Shown: positions 19,090 to 27,735, counted from the stretch's first letter. The stretch is DNA of 64,000 bases from Leclercia adecarboxylata (GCF_006874705.1 NZ_CP035382.1:4588001-4652000); one strand, 5' to 3'. Numbers and translations are program-made. The notes: a model not told the origin generated them from the letters alone.

Positions 19090-19122
19090 GTAGGCCGGGC
19101 AAGCGAAGCGCCCCCGGCATTG
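19090..19122. repeat. REP element
   Basis: GTAGGCCGGGCAAGCGAAGCG followed by CCCCCGGCATTGC, almost identical to the copy at 17899. It lies between azlC and the FUSC gene. Confidence 0.85.
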
Positions 19123-19149
19123 CTCCACCCCGCCACGATGTGCACTATT

Positions 19150-20217
19150 TCAGACACTCAGTTTTAACGCGCGAAACACCGCCATCACCATGCCAATGAT
19201 AATAATGGCGATCAGGATGCTGACAGAGCGCATGACCGCCTGAATCGGCTCGGTCAGCCACAACGACTCCTGGATATAAACGATGATCCAGGCAACGGTA
19301 AACTGCCGACCAAAATAACTGACGGACGGCTTTCCCTGTTGCAGGTGACACCCCAGCCATAACCCCGCAACCAGCGTGGCAATATAAACCGGGGGATAAT
19401 GGTGCATGACGGGTAAAAGGATCAAACTCAGCAATGTAGCGGCCATGCAGCCGTATAAACGTTGCTGCATTCGTTGGCTGACCTGCTGCTGTACGGGCTG
19501 AGTTGAGGCCGGAAGAATAAAGACCGCCAGCACGGAAACCATCGCCTGCCAGAATCCCGTCAGCTGGAAAACAAGCAGTATCGGCGTCACCAGTAACAAG
19601 GTGATCCCGGCCTGCAGGGGCAACAGCGGTCGGCGGGGCGGCTCAGGGTGACTATTTTGCTGCGGCGTTGCAACCTGTCTGCGACGGTTCAACGGGTAAA
19701 AGAGTATCGTAATCGCAATACAGACTGCACAACCCAGCACCACCTCTTCGATGCGGTTAAACGTAAAACGTAGCAGATGGCGAAATTCACTGTTCTTCTG
19801 CGCTTCCGCCATCACCATCATGGATGTGACCGCCCCCAGTACCCAGGAGTATGACCAGCGGGAGACGTCCGCCCGCCATACCGCCACGCCCCCGACAATT
19901 GCGCAGAACAGGACCAGAAACGCCGCATCCTGGATGAGATACGTGGTAAGCAGGAGTGCCAGCACACCGCCAAGTACCGTCCCTGTCACCCGGTTGAAAG
20001 CCCGGACCGTCGAGGCCTTGACTGACGTATTCATGACCGCGTAGCTACTGAGTGCTGCCCAGCCAGGGTAATCAAAACCCGCCAGATCGGACAACAGCAC
20101 CGACACCAGCACGGCAGCGATAACCTGAATCGCGAATATCTCTTTCAGCGTTACTGCGACCAGACGATTTAGCCACTGTTTGAGTTGAGCGGTCGGTGAA
20201 TGAAAGCTGATGTTCAC
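19150..20217 (-). CDS. FUSC-family inner-membrane protein
   Basis: A 355-residue protein with two blocks of about five to six membrane segments (30-190 and 215-350) separated by a polar, Pro-rich linker (PLNRRRQVATPQQNSHPEPPRR). The FUSC family (fusaric-acid resistance, AaeB/YccS relatives) contains efflux-associated proteins; this one lacks the large cytoplasmic domains of AaeB and resembles the compact type. It starts at GTG 20217 with GGGAG upstream. No membrane-fusion partner is adjacent. The substrate is unknown. Confidence 0.75.
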   Translation of the reverse strand: MNISFHSPTAQLKQWLNRLVAVTLKEIFAIQVIAAVLVSVLLSDLAGFDYPGWAALSSYAVMNTSVKASTVRAFNRVTGTVLGGVLALLLTTYLIQDAAFLVLFCAIVGGVAVWRADVSRWSYSWVLGAVTSMMVMAEAQKNSEFRHLLRFTFNRIEEVVLGCAVCIAITILFYPLNRRRQVATPQQNSHPEPPRRPLLPLQAGITLLLVTPILLVFQLTGFWQAMVSVLAVFILPASTQPVQQQVSQRMQQRLYGCMAATLLSLILLPVMHHYPPVYIATLVAGLWLGCHLQQGKPSVSYFGRQFTVAWIIVYIQESLWLTEPIQAVMRSVSILIAIIIIGMVMAVFRALKLSV

Positions 20218-20288
20218 GATCTTCTCCCTCTTTTTATTTGGCTAAAAGGGAGTGTAGTTAGCCGCGCAGGGCAAGCAAATCACCCGGT

Positions 20289-20472
20289 ATGACCTTTCTG
20301 GAAGCCGCCTCGCAAAGCCTTAAGCAACCTGATGTAATTCGGGGTGAACTCTTTTTTTCAGAGGATCGGCGTCATAGAGTGACGGCGTTGCGGCACATCC
20401 GCAATCGGGCCCAGGAACCCGTACTTTCACGCCACGGCAATATTTTTGTCGCGACAGCGCTCATCCCTTTAA
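20289..20472 (+). pseudogene. Possible 5' remnant of a frameshifted gene
   Basis: From ATG 20289 one frame encodes about 61 residues (SEDRRHRVTALRHIRN, HGNIFVATALIPLK) and then runs into sequence that, in the +2 frame, continues as a plausible protein (20480-20905). The switch near 20470 would join the two with no overlap in quality, suggesting one gene split by a frameshift. No homologue is recognised, so this may also be chance. Confidence 0.25.
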
Positions 20473-20479
20473 AATCACG

Positions 20480-20905
20480 GTGGCGCTGGCGGAGCAGCCG
20501 CAAGGCTGGCCGTTTTTGTCGTGCACGGCATTCCTACCTCCGTCAGCGCTACTACTTCGCTGCGCCGCACTGGTGAGTGTGTTGCTTGAAACTGACAATA
20601 GAGAAACATGTACTGCGCTCTGTGAACGTGTGCTGCATGGCCTGCGCCAGCTGCGGGAACTCGGCAATGCCGACCTGCCGCCGTACCTGGTCACACAGCT
20701 TATCGTGGGGGAGAAAGTCACCTCCTGCGTACCGGAGTGCTGGCAGGAAACTGCGCTACAGGTGGACTATGCGCAGGCGTTAACGCAGGCGCTGCTGGCA
20801 GGTACTCTGCCGCCTGGCGTGGCGAAGGAGTTAACGGGTTTGCTGCATGATATGGTGTGGTTGTTGGCGGAGTTTGTGAAGGAGCCGTATATTACCGTGC
20901 AATAA
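20480..20905 (+). CDS. Hypothetical protein or 3' part of a frameshifted gene
   Basis: An open frame of 141 codons from GTG 20480, without a convincing ribosome site. The product looks like a real, mostly helical protein (ALCERVLHGLRQLRELGN, VKEPYITVQ) and its codon use resembles neighbours, but I do not recognise it. The frame is open for some distance upstream of 20480. It may be the C-terminal part of the gene begun at 20289. Function unknown. Confidence 0.4.
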   Translation: MALAEQPQGWPFLSCTAFLPPSALLLRCAALVSVLLETDNRETCTALCERVLHGLRQLRELGNADLPPYLVTQLIVGEKVTSCVPECWQETALQVDYAQALTQALLAGTLPPGVAKELTGLLHDMVWLLAEFVKEPYITVQ

Positions 20906-20931
20906 GAACTGATGAAAATCACTGCAGCGTT

Positions 20932-21326
20932 TAGCGATAAGCAGGGCTATGACGAGCCCCTTTAATACAATCATAGACAAGTTTTCTGCGGGATGGAACG
21001 TGTAAAAAGGTTTAACTTTTGGGAATTATTAATCTGATTTTGTACAATAGCGCATAGGGGAATTTGACTGTTGCTAAAGAACAAAATGTAACCATTTATA
21101 CTTGATAAGTGCCCTATGGTTGACTCAATAAGGTCATTTAGACTTTCTTACTATAAGATCCATTGTTAGACTTGCTATATGCAATATTTGGGTGGCAAAA
21201 CATATGAGGTAAAGCTATGGCTGATCTGCTTTCAGACTTGCCTGCACTGTTGGCCGAAACTGTGCTTGAAATGCTTACCCAATAAACCTATCAACAAATT
21301 AGCTTCACTTGAGCGTTAAAAATTAA
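20932..21326. other. AT-rich gap at left edge of the methyltransferase island
   Basis: Base composition drops sharply here and stays AT-rich to about 27.7 kb. I see no tRNA, integrase or direct repeat. The only coding candidate is a 22-codon frame at 21217-21285. The promoter of the methyltransferase operon must lie here, but no -35/-10 pair with standard spacing stands out. Confidence 0.5.
21217..21285 (+). CDS. Very small ORF with ribosome site upstream of the methyltransferase gene
   Basis: ATG 21217 is preceded by GAGG at 6 nt and encodes 22 residues (MADLLSDLPALLAETVLEML plus TQ) to TAA 21283-21285. The peptide is an acidic amphipathic helix. It lies 41 bp before the methyltransferase start, so it may be a leader peptide, a small regulator or a remnant. 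Chance occurrence cannot be excluded. Confidence 0.25.
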   Translation: MADLLSDLPALLAETVLEMLTQ

Positions 21327-22472
21327 ATGGATAAAAAAAATCGTGTCACTAAGCCCATCGCGATCGATCTATTTGCAGGTGCAGGTGGATTCTCTCTTGC
21401 AGCTGTACAAGCTGGTTGCACAATTGCCATTGCTATAGAAAATGACGCTTATGCTGTAAAAACCTATACAACTAATATACTTAAGTACGATGCAGCAAAA
21501 AAGGCCAAGGTACTTGATAGAAGCATACTTGAGTATGTCCCTGAATCAGTACGTGATGAATTTCTCGGAAGCACGGTGTGCGATTTGCTTTTGGGAGGGC
21601 CCCCTTGTCAAGGCTTCTCTACGCATCGAATACTGGATGCTGGCGTGAATGACCCTAGAAATCAACTGGTTCTTGCGTATTTCAAATTCGTTAAAGCTTT
21701 TCGACCTCGCGTTTTCTTGATGGAGAATGTTCCCGGCATACTTTGGGAACGCCATAAAGCATTCCTCGAAAAATTTTATGAAGAAGGAGCCAGGGCTGGC
21801 TATACAATTTTTAGTCCTGTCGTATTGGATGCTAGAGATTTCGGCGTACCACAACGTAGAAAACGTGTTTTCATCTTAGGGGTGAGAGACCCGATAGATG
21901 CGGAAAGTTTTGTCTGGCCACCAAAGGCAACTCACATCGCACCAGGGAAAGCTAAAGCGGGACAAAAACAGTGGATCTCATGCGCAGATGTTTTTAAAGC
22001 CGCTCCTGTTAATGATGAAAATGACATTCATATGAATCACGGCTCCGACTTAGTTAATGCATTTCGCAACACACCACCAAATGGGGGAAGCAGAAAAGAT
22101 TCAGGACGAGTACTTCCATGTCATGAAAAACATGATGGACACAAAGATGTCTATGGCCGAATCAATCCAGCTGAGCCTGCACCAACGATGACAACAGCAT
22201 GTATTAATCCCTCAAAAGGCCGTTTCGTACATCCAACAGAACATCATGGCATTACACTTCGACAAGCAGCTAGAATCCAGACATTTCCTGATACTTTCAC
22301 TTTCATTGGTGGCCTTACTGCTGCGGGCCGGCAAATCGGAAATGCAGTACCTGTTGAGCTAGGCAGGTATTTGATCAAATATATCAAAAGTAATTTACTT
22401 GACAGATCCTTAGACCAGACGGGAGTTGATGCATCTTCAAGCGTCAAAGAGAAGGAAATAGAGAAAGTATGA
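21327..22472 (+). CDS. DNA (cytosine-5) methyltransferase
   Basis: A 381-residue C5-cytosine methyltransferase that transfers a methyl group from S-adenosylmethionine to a target cytosine. Conserved motifs are in order: motif I IDLFAGAGGFS (13-23), motif IV GGPPCQGFS with catalytic Cys94, motif VI ENVP (133-136), motif VIII QRRKRVFILG (176-185), and motif X IGNAVP near residue 336. The target-recognition region between motifs VIII and IX is short (about 120 residues) and gives no hint of the site. It is the first gene of a tight operon: its stop overlaps the next start (ATGA at 22469). No restriction endonuclease or Vsr nuclease gene is adjacent; the partner genes are GHKL and receiver-domain proteins. 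The gene appears intact. Confidence 0.93.
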   Translation: MDKKNRVTKPIAIDLFAGAGGFSLAAVQAGCTIAIAIENDAYAVKTYTTNILKYDAAKKAKVLDRSILEYVPESVRDEFLGSTVCDLLLGGPPCQGFSTHRILDAGVNDPRNQLVLAYFKFVKAFRPRVFLMENVPGILWERHKAFLEKFYEEGARAGYTIFSPVVLDARDFGVPQRRKRVFILGVRDPIDAESFVWPPKATHIAPGKAKAGQKQWISCADVFKAAPVNDENDIHMNHGSDLVNAFRNTPPNGGSRKDSGRVLPCHEKHDGHKDVYGRINPAEPAPTMTTACINPSKGRFVHPTEHHGITLRQAARIQTFPDTFTFIGGLTAAGRQIGNAVPVELGRYLIKYIKSNLLDRSLDQTGVDASSSVKEKEIEKV

Positions 22473-23764
22473 TTGAGACACTTGCCTTTCGTACCCAAGC
22501 CAGGACGGTTGATCACCTCGGGCGCGAGCAAATCGCTGACTGCCCAACAGCTATCTCTGAGCTTTGGAAAAATGCCTACGATGCTTATGCACGCAACGTA
22601 AGCCTACATATTTTTGATGATCCGGAGCCAGTAGCAGCTGTTTACGATGATGGACACGGCATGAGTTATGATGAATTTATCAATCGTTGGCTCATTGTCG
22701 GAACAGATTCAAAATACTATGAAAGTGCTTTGGATAAAGATGACCGGGACGGTTTACCAAAACGAACTAAGCAAGGCCAAAAAGGAATTGGCCGACTATC
22801 ATCAGCAAATCTTGGTCCCCTACTATTAATTGTCAGCAAAAGAAAAAATGCGGACTTTGTTGCCGCGCTGATAGACTGGCGTATTTTCGAGAATCCATAC
22901 CTTATTTTATCAGATATTGAAATACCTGTTACTCAATTTGTTGAACGGTCAGAACTCTTTCAATTGCTTCCTGATTTATTTAACCGTTTAAAGGATAATT
23001 TATGGGGTGGTAATTCTGACGAAAAAAGAGCAAAACGACTGAAACTCGCATGGGATATTTATGACAGGCTCGTGTTAGATAATGATCCTAAAGCCAAAAA
23101 ACCATCAGAACTTATTGCTAACACAATAATTAAAGCACGCTTTGAAGAACGCCATTTTGAGCCTTGGCTAGTTTGGAATGAAAAAAGACAACATGGCACA
23201 GCCTTAATCGTTTCTGACATTAATTACGACCTCAAAGCGCAATTATCATCTATCGAATTGGACTCGAATGTAAAAAATATTCGACAGTCTTTTTTTAGCA
23301 CACTCTCTGCGTTTACTGATCCCTATGTTGGGGTCGATGCCAGTGAGTTCAACGCCTTTGATCCTGACTTTTCCTATGAAGTTAAAACATGGCTAGGTAA
23401 GCTATCAACTACTATCATTGAAAATGATAGAGATGCCATCAACCGAGAAGTCACAGAACAAATGGAACACGTGTTATCTGGAAATATTGATGAATTCGGT
23501 GTCTTTAGGGGTCAAGTAAAAGCTTTTGGAGAGTGGCGAAAAATTGGAAATGATTATGTAATTTACCCTCCTAAAGATCTAACAATACCGAAAGGACCTA
23601 GTACATTCATTGGTCCATTCAGCATACATGTGGCTACATTTGAACAAACAAGAGAGAACTCGACCCTCTCGCAAGAAAATTTTGTTCGATTCATCGAACT
23701 AGCTAAACAACATAGTGGTTTTCTAATATTCCGTAATGGGTTACGAGTCCTGCCATATGGGTGA
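22469..23764 (+). CDS. GHKL ATPase / histidine-kinase-like protein, N-terminal segment (ends at in-frame TGA)
   Basis: Residues 1-431 of what looks like a 989-codon protein. A GHKL (MORC/HSP90/MutL-like) ATPase domain occupies about 1-200: N-box ISELWKNAYDAY (29-40), G1 YDDGHGM (59-65), G2 GQKGIGRLS (103-111). A beta-rich segment follows to about 430. The frame stops at TGA 23762-23764, right after RNGLRVLPYG, but the same frame is open again for a further 557 codons with continuing protein-like sequence (ETNDFFEIEKQRS, GREFWNARRMFGRIAISREL). A single base change (for example CGA to TGA) explains this, so I treat it as a nonsense-interrupted gene; a sequencing error or recoding is also possible. 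Starts in an ATGA overlap with the methyltransferase gene; AAGGA lies upstream. Confidence 0.85.
   Translation: MIETLAFRTQARTVDHLGREQIADCPTAISELWKNAYDAYARNVSLHIFDDPEPVAAVYDDGHGMSYDEFINRWLIVGTDSKYYESALDKDDRDGLPKRTKQGQKGIGRLSSANLGPLLLIVSKRKNADFVAALIDWRIFENPYLILSDIEIPVTQFVERSELFQLLPDLFNRLKDNLWGGNSDEKRAKRLKLAWDIYDRLVLDNDPKAKKPSELIANTIIKARFEERHFEPWLVWNEKRQHGTALIVSDINYDLKAQLSSIELDSNVKNIRQSFFSTLSAFTDPYVGVDASEFNAFDPDFSYEVKTWLGKLSTTIIENDRDAINREVTEQMEHVLSGNIDEFGVFRGQVKAFGEWRKIGNDYVIYPPKDLTIPKGPSTFIGPFSIHVATFEQTRENSTLSQENFVRFIELAKQHSGFLIFRNGLRVLPYG
23762..23764 (+). other. In-frame TGA interrupting the GHKL/kinase gene
   Basis: The reading frame of the gene starting at 22469 is identical to that of the segment starting at ATG 23840 (both frame 2), and the only stop between 22469 and 25436 is this TGA. 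No indel is needed. No hairpin resembling a SECIS element is evident just downstream, so selenocysteine insertion is not supported. Confidence 0.85.
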
Positions 23765-23839
23765 GAAACTAATGACTTCTTTGAAATAGAAAAACAACGT
23801 AGCATCAATGCTGGACGAGAATTTTGGAATGCCAGACGT

Positions 23840-25438
23840 ATGTTTGGTCGTATCGCAATTTCGAGAGAGTTGAACTCAAATCTGCGTGATAAAGCTGGTC
23901 GTGAAGGCTTTATCGATAACCGCGCAACTAAGGTTTTGCGTGAGGTCGTAAAAAACATACTGAAACGAGCAGCTTACGAATTTTTTGGGAGTAATGCGGT
24001 TCTCCGAAAAGAACTTCTACCTGACATTAAAGCTCAAAATGAAAAAGAAAAAGCTGAAAATGAACGAAAGAAGCTCGCAAAAACAAACGCTCAAAAATTT
24101 CGGTCACGATTAAAAATGAACTTACCACTTTTGGTATCAATGATTTCTGAGACGCAGAATTTATTGGCTAATGCTCATATCAAATGTGAACAGGACCTAG
24201 ATGATACGCAAACACTGATAAGTGAATTAAATATGCGGTTGGCTGATTTAAGAGTAGTTGGAGCTCCAGCAAAACTAGGGGCTGTGGAAGAGGATTATCG
24301 CTCATTCAGAGCTATGTATGCTGAAATGCTTGAGCGTATCCGAGCTCTCGAAGGGAAACGAGCAATTGCGATTCAGAATATAAATCCAGCAAAACCAGAA
24401 GATATTGCTAGAAAACAACTTAATAGTCACGCCAGCAGATTACAGGCACGTCTTAAAAGTTGGCGAAAGTCGATTGATAATATACAGGAAACGGAGAGAG
24501 AAAGAGTTTCAGCACTCTTTGACGAACGTAATAAGGCTTTTCATCTTGAAACAATGCCTTTAGTTGATCAAGTACGATTGGGCATTCTTGGTCTTGATCA
24601 AGTACTAGAAGAGATGAAAAATATTTACACAAAACTTGATGCTGAAAATGAAGATACTTTTCAATCTTATTTAAACTCTCTTGAATTGATGAGTGAAAAT
24701 ATCAATATCGAGCTGATTGCTAGGCAAGGGACAGCAGATAACATTATCTTACGAGACGATTTAAATCGTCTCAATCAAGTTGCTCAATTGGGAATAACTG
24801 TTGAAATACTTGGGCATGAACTAACCAACAACGAACGAATGGTTAGAGAAGGGCTAAGACAAATTCGTTCTGCGGGAGCGATTCCAGGTACAAATCTAAT
24901 CATAGAAGGATTTGAGGCAATTAGTCAACAACTTGAGTTTCTATCTCCATTAAAAGTATCAGGCAACAAAACCCGTCGAGAAATTAATGGTAGAGAAATT
25001 GAAAATTATATCATCAGCTTTTTTGAAACGGTCTTGCGAAACAGAAAAATCAAAATACATGCGTCGGATGAATTTCGTATGTTTTCGATATATGAGCAAC
25101 CATCTCGTTTGTATCCTGTTTTCGTTAATTTAGTTAATAATAGTGTCTATTGGTTGGTTACTACACAAACCTTAGATCCTGAAATTTATCTTTCGACTAA
25201 AGATAGGAAGATAATAGTTTCCGATAACGGACCAGGTATCAACCCAGTTGACCAAGATAATCTTTTTAAAATGTTCTTTACTCGGAAATCCAGTGGGGGA
25301 AGAGGTATTGGATTGTATCTCTGTCGAGTAAATTTAATGGTTGGTGGCCATTCTATTGAGTACGCAACAGAGCGTAAGTTTAGGCCACTAGATGGAGCTA
25401 ATTTTATGATCGAATTTAAGGGAGCTAATTTTGGCTGA
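23840..25438 (+). CDS. GHKL ATPase / histidine-kinase-like protein, C-terminal segment
   Basis: Continuation of the interrupted protein (codons 458-989 of the joined frame); the true segment begins right after the TGA, and ATG 23840 is simply the first in-frame ATG. It contains a Lys/Glu-rich coiled coil (NEKEKAENERKKLAKTNAQK), a helical region, then a histidine-kinase-like module: an H-box-like EILGHELTNNERM (His codon 24815-24817) and a C-terminal HATPase domain with N-box NLVNNSVYWLV, G1 VSDNGPGI, F-box FKMFFTRK and G2 GGRGIGLYLCR. So the whole protein carries two GHKL folds, one MORC-like and one kinase-like. The stop overlaps the receiver-domain gene by 8 nt. Whether this half is translated alone is unknown. 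Confidence 0.8.
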   Translation: MFGRIAISRELNSNLRDKAGREGFIDNRATKVLREVVKNILKRAAYEFFGSNAVLRKELLPDIKAQNEKEKAENERKKLAKTNAQKFRSRLKMNLPLLVSMISETQNLLANAHIKCEQDLDDTQTLISELNMRLADLRVVGAPAKLGAVEEDYRSFRAMYAEMLERIRALEGKRAIAIQNINPAKPEDIARKQLNSHASRLQARLKSWRKSIDNIQETERERVSALFDERNKAFHLETMPLVDQVRLGILGLDQVLEEMKNIYTKLDAENEDTFQSYLNSLELMSENINIELIARQGTADNIILRDDLNRLNQVAQLGITVEILGHELTNNERMVREGLRQIRSAGAIPGTNLIIEGFEAISQQLEFLSPLKVSGNKTRREINGREIENYIISFFETVLRNRKIKIHASDEFRMFSIYEQPSRLYPVFVNLVNNSVYWLVTTQTLDPEIYLSTKDRKIIVSDNGPGINPVDQDNLFKMFFTRKSSGGRGIGLYLCRVNLMVGGHSIEYATERKFRPLDGANFMIEFKGANFG

Positions 25439-27332
25439 GGCAAATACTTTGCAGGGTTTGGTTAGCGAAGCTTTCATCGCTCCGCTACGATCTGTATTAA
25501 TTATTGATGATCAATACCCTACTTGGGAGGAAATATTTAACTCTAAGATTGAAGGACAAGAAAATTCTCCGCAAATAGAAGAAATCTCAAGCAAGAAAAA
25601 GTGGAAAAATTCAGATATTGCAATCGAAGTTATGAACTTGATAAAAGAATTTCGTAGTCGAAAACCAGGTTTTATTATTGATATTCATGATGGAGTTTCA
25701 TCCAATTCAGCTCTAAAAACAGCTGGTAGCGAATCTGCAAGCCAACTGGCTAATCATCTTCATCAATCAGATTTATTAATTTTAGATTATAATCTCGAAG
25801 GTGCTGAAGCCGGAACGGGAGGGGAAATTGCACGCAAAATTCTATCTTCTGTTTTAGATAATCAAAATTTTAATTTGGTAGTAGTTCATACAAGCGAGGA
25901 GTTAGATAACGTCATTTATGAGTGCCTTCGTTCACTAATGATGAGTTGTACATCTCAATATGATGATAAATGTAAAGAACAAATAAATATTTTAGATGAC
26001 TTGATTACTGAAAAAGAAGATGCAGACGAGTTTGATAGATCAATTATCGAAGAAAAGCTTGATATGGCTTCTTACTTCCAAGCACGACATCCTGATGGTG
26101 GCCTGCAAAAAGCTCTTGGCGAGTTTATGAGTGGTAGAGGTAGCTATGCTAGCTTAACTGCATGGGCAAATGAATTAACACTAAGACCACAACAAAAGAA
26201 ATGGTTCTTTTATTGGGCAATACAGTTATTTGAGGCTAGATATCTTGCAGAGTTTACTGTTACTCCGCCAATAGGCTTATCATGGAATATTTCCAACACC
26301 TGTAGGTGGTTACGTACTTCCAAAGGGTTTGTATGCTTCGTAAGCAAAGGTCCAGAAAATCTATTAACAGAGCTCGAGAATGCATTGGTCGATTGGAAGC
26401 CTACCCCATCTCGTTTACTATCGGCAAAATTCCGTTATGAGATTAGCCGGATAGGTGCTGAAGTTGAAGATGCTTCATTAAAGCAGAAACATGCGTTTGC
26501 TAAATTCTATGAGACAATACGTGATCCTGGTTTAGCTGGCTTACCAAAAGAACAAATTGAAGTTCTACGTCATTATAAACTAAAAGATCATGTATCTCGC
26601 CAATCTGAAATGTTGTCATTTTTGGTTGAAGAAAATGTTGCTGACTTTGGTAAAAAAATATATGAAGTTGACGCTGCAACTGGCTTTACTTTCAAAGACC
26701 ATTATCGGGTAAGTCTGGACACGGCTTCCGATAATAAAACTGCAATTAACCAATATAATCGCTATGTTTGCTGCTTACCAACAAAAGAAGATATATTAGA
26801 TAAAACTAGAACAGAACAACTAGATAGCGGACATGTTTTTAAATTGGACAATACTTGGTGGGTGTGCGCAACTCCTGCTTGTGATTTACAACCTGGCCAG
26901 AACACTATAGCCTTCAAAAAAGGTAGTGATATAAATCTGCGTCCTTTTACTGCAATCAGACTTCACCCTGTTACTAATTTGGATGAACTTACAGCCTCTC
27001 ATATTAACACCGGTTCATATTGCTACGTTGAGTACGAAGGAAATATCTTAGGGCTTGGGGTCAAGTCTCCAAAAGACGATACTACTACTCCTGCAATTCA
27101 AAAAGTTGATTGGCGTGCATTCGTAGCACAGCGAGGGGGGGTAATCGAACATGGGAAACTTTCATTATTAGAGCTTCAACTCGAACTTGATGAGATGAAA
27201 ATTAAGAGTGAACAAAAAGAAGCTCAAGTAATCGCGAAATTACGTTATGAATATGCCCTAAATTATATTCAACGCATTGGGGTAAGTGTAAGTCGCATTG
27301 GCCTGGGATATGTATCACCCTTACCAGAATAA
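25431..27332 (+). CDS. Receiver-domain protein with large unknown effector region
   Basis: A 633-residue protein starting at TTG 25431 with AAGGGAG 6 nt upstream. Residues about 20-165 look like a response-regulator receiver: acidic pair VLIIDD (22-27), phosphoacceptor-like LLILDYNLEG with Asp119, and VVVHTSEE with Thr154 at the beta-4 end. Between the acidic pair and Asp119 there is a long insertion compared with CheY. The remaining 470 residues (to 633) are not recognised; they contain a WWVCATPACDLQPGQN segment and a C-terminal coiled-coil-like helix (LELQLELDEMKIKSEQKEAQ). It is the natural phospho-partner of the kinase-like protein encoded just upstream, and its C-terminal part is the likely effector (nuclease or other toxic function is inference). 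The gene looks intact. Confidence 0.82.
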   Translation: MAEANTLQGLVSEAFIAPLRSVLIIDDQYPTWEEIFNSKIEGQENSPQIEEISSKKKWKNSDIAIEVMNLIKEFRSRKPGFIIDIHDGVSSNSALKTAGSESASQLANHLHQSDLLILDYNLEGAEAGTGGEIARKILSSVLDNQNFNLVVVHTSEELDNVIYECLRSLMMSCTSQYDDKCKEQINILDDLITEKEDADEFDRSIIEEKLDMASYFQARHPDGGLQKALGEFMSGRGSYASLTAWANELTLRPQQKKWFFYWAIQLFEARYLAEFTVTPPIGLSWNISNTCRWLRTSKGFVCFVSKGPENLLTELENALVDWKPTPSRLLSAKFRYEISRIGAEVEDASLKQKHAFAKFYETIRDPGLAGLPKEQIEVLRHYKLKDHVSRQSEMLSFLVEENVADFGKKIYEVDAATGFTFKDHYRVSLDTASDNKTAINQYNRYVCCLPTKEDILDKTRTEQLDSGHVFKLDNTWWVCATPACDLQPGQNTIAFKKGSDINLRPFTAIRLHPVTNLDELTASHINTGSYCYVEYEGNILGLGVKSPKDDTTTPAIQKVDWRAFVAQRGGVIEHGKLSLLELQLELDEMKIKSEQKEAQVIAKLRYEYALNYIQRIGVSVSRIGLGYVSPLPE

Positions 27333-27342
27333 AAAAAGAATC

Positions 27343-27394
27343 AAGTGTTACTGAAGATAATGAAGTTATCATTCCTTGAGTAACACTTATTTTG
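27343..27394 (+). terminator. Terminator of the methyltransferase-kinase-receiver operon
   Basis: A perfect 10-bp outer stem, AAGTGTTACT (27343-27352) with AGTAACACTT (27379-27388), encloses a second hairpin GATAA-TGAAG-TTATC, followed by ATTTTGTT. It starts 11 nt after the stop codon. Confidence 0.7.
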
Positions 27395-27687
27395 TTCACT
27401 TAATTTTAACCAAGCATTAAAATACATTAATCAACCCCATAAATTAATACTGATTTTCTTAGCAATGATAAAGTAACAAGATATATGGAAGGATAAGGGT
27501 TCCTTAGAGAGAAATTATCTTGGGAAATTTAACCTTATCTATGGTTGTTACTTTAGTTCCGTACTGAATTTATCAATTTATAAAAAACCACATCCATATT
27601 TAAATAATTCAACTCTATTTTTCTTCAATTATCTGGGGCAGACGATTCTATTACTTTATGCTCTGAAGAGTCATTTTACTTACAAAC
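27395..27687. other. AT-rich gap at right edge of the island
   Basis: About 290 bases with no gene, repeat or RNA that I can recognise. Composition returns to the GC-rich core type at about 27700. Confidence 0.5.
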
Positions 27688-27716
27688 ATAAAAACCTGGG
27701 CCGCAACGCGGCCCCG
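27688..27716 (-). terminator. Terminator of the iac-cat operon
   Basis: On the minus strand the hairpin GGGCCGC-GTT-GCGGCCC is followed shortly by a TTTTT run. It lies about 20-45 nt beyond the catA stop, at the end of the long minus-strand catabolic operon. Confidence 0.8.
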
Positions 27717-27735
27717 GCCCTCTAACCTTTCGGAC

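Noticed and set aside
23762..23764. TGA as a selenocysteine codon
   Set aside because: No adjacent hairpin resembling a bacterial SECIS element was seen, the surrounding motif is not a redox site, and a nonsense change is simpler.
20906..27735. Integrative element with integrase and attachment sites around the methyltransferase island
   Set aside because: No integrase, transposase, tRNA or flanking direct repeat was found at either edge, so the mode of entry cannot be stated.
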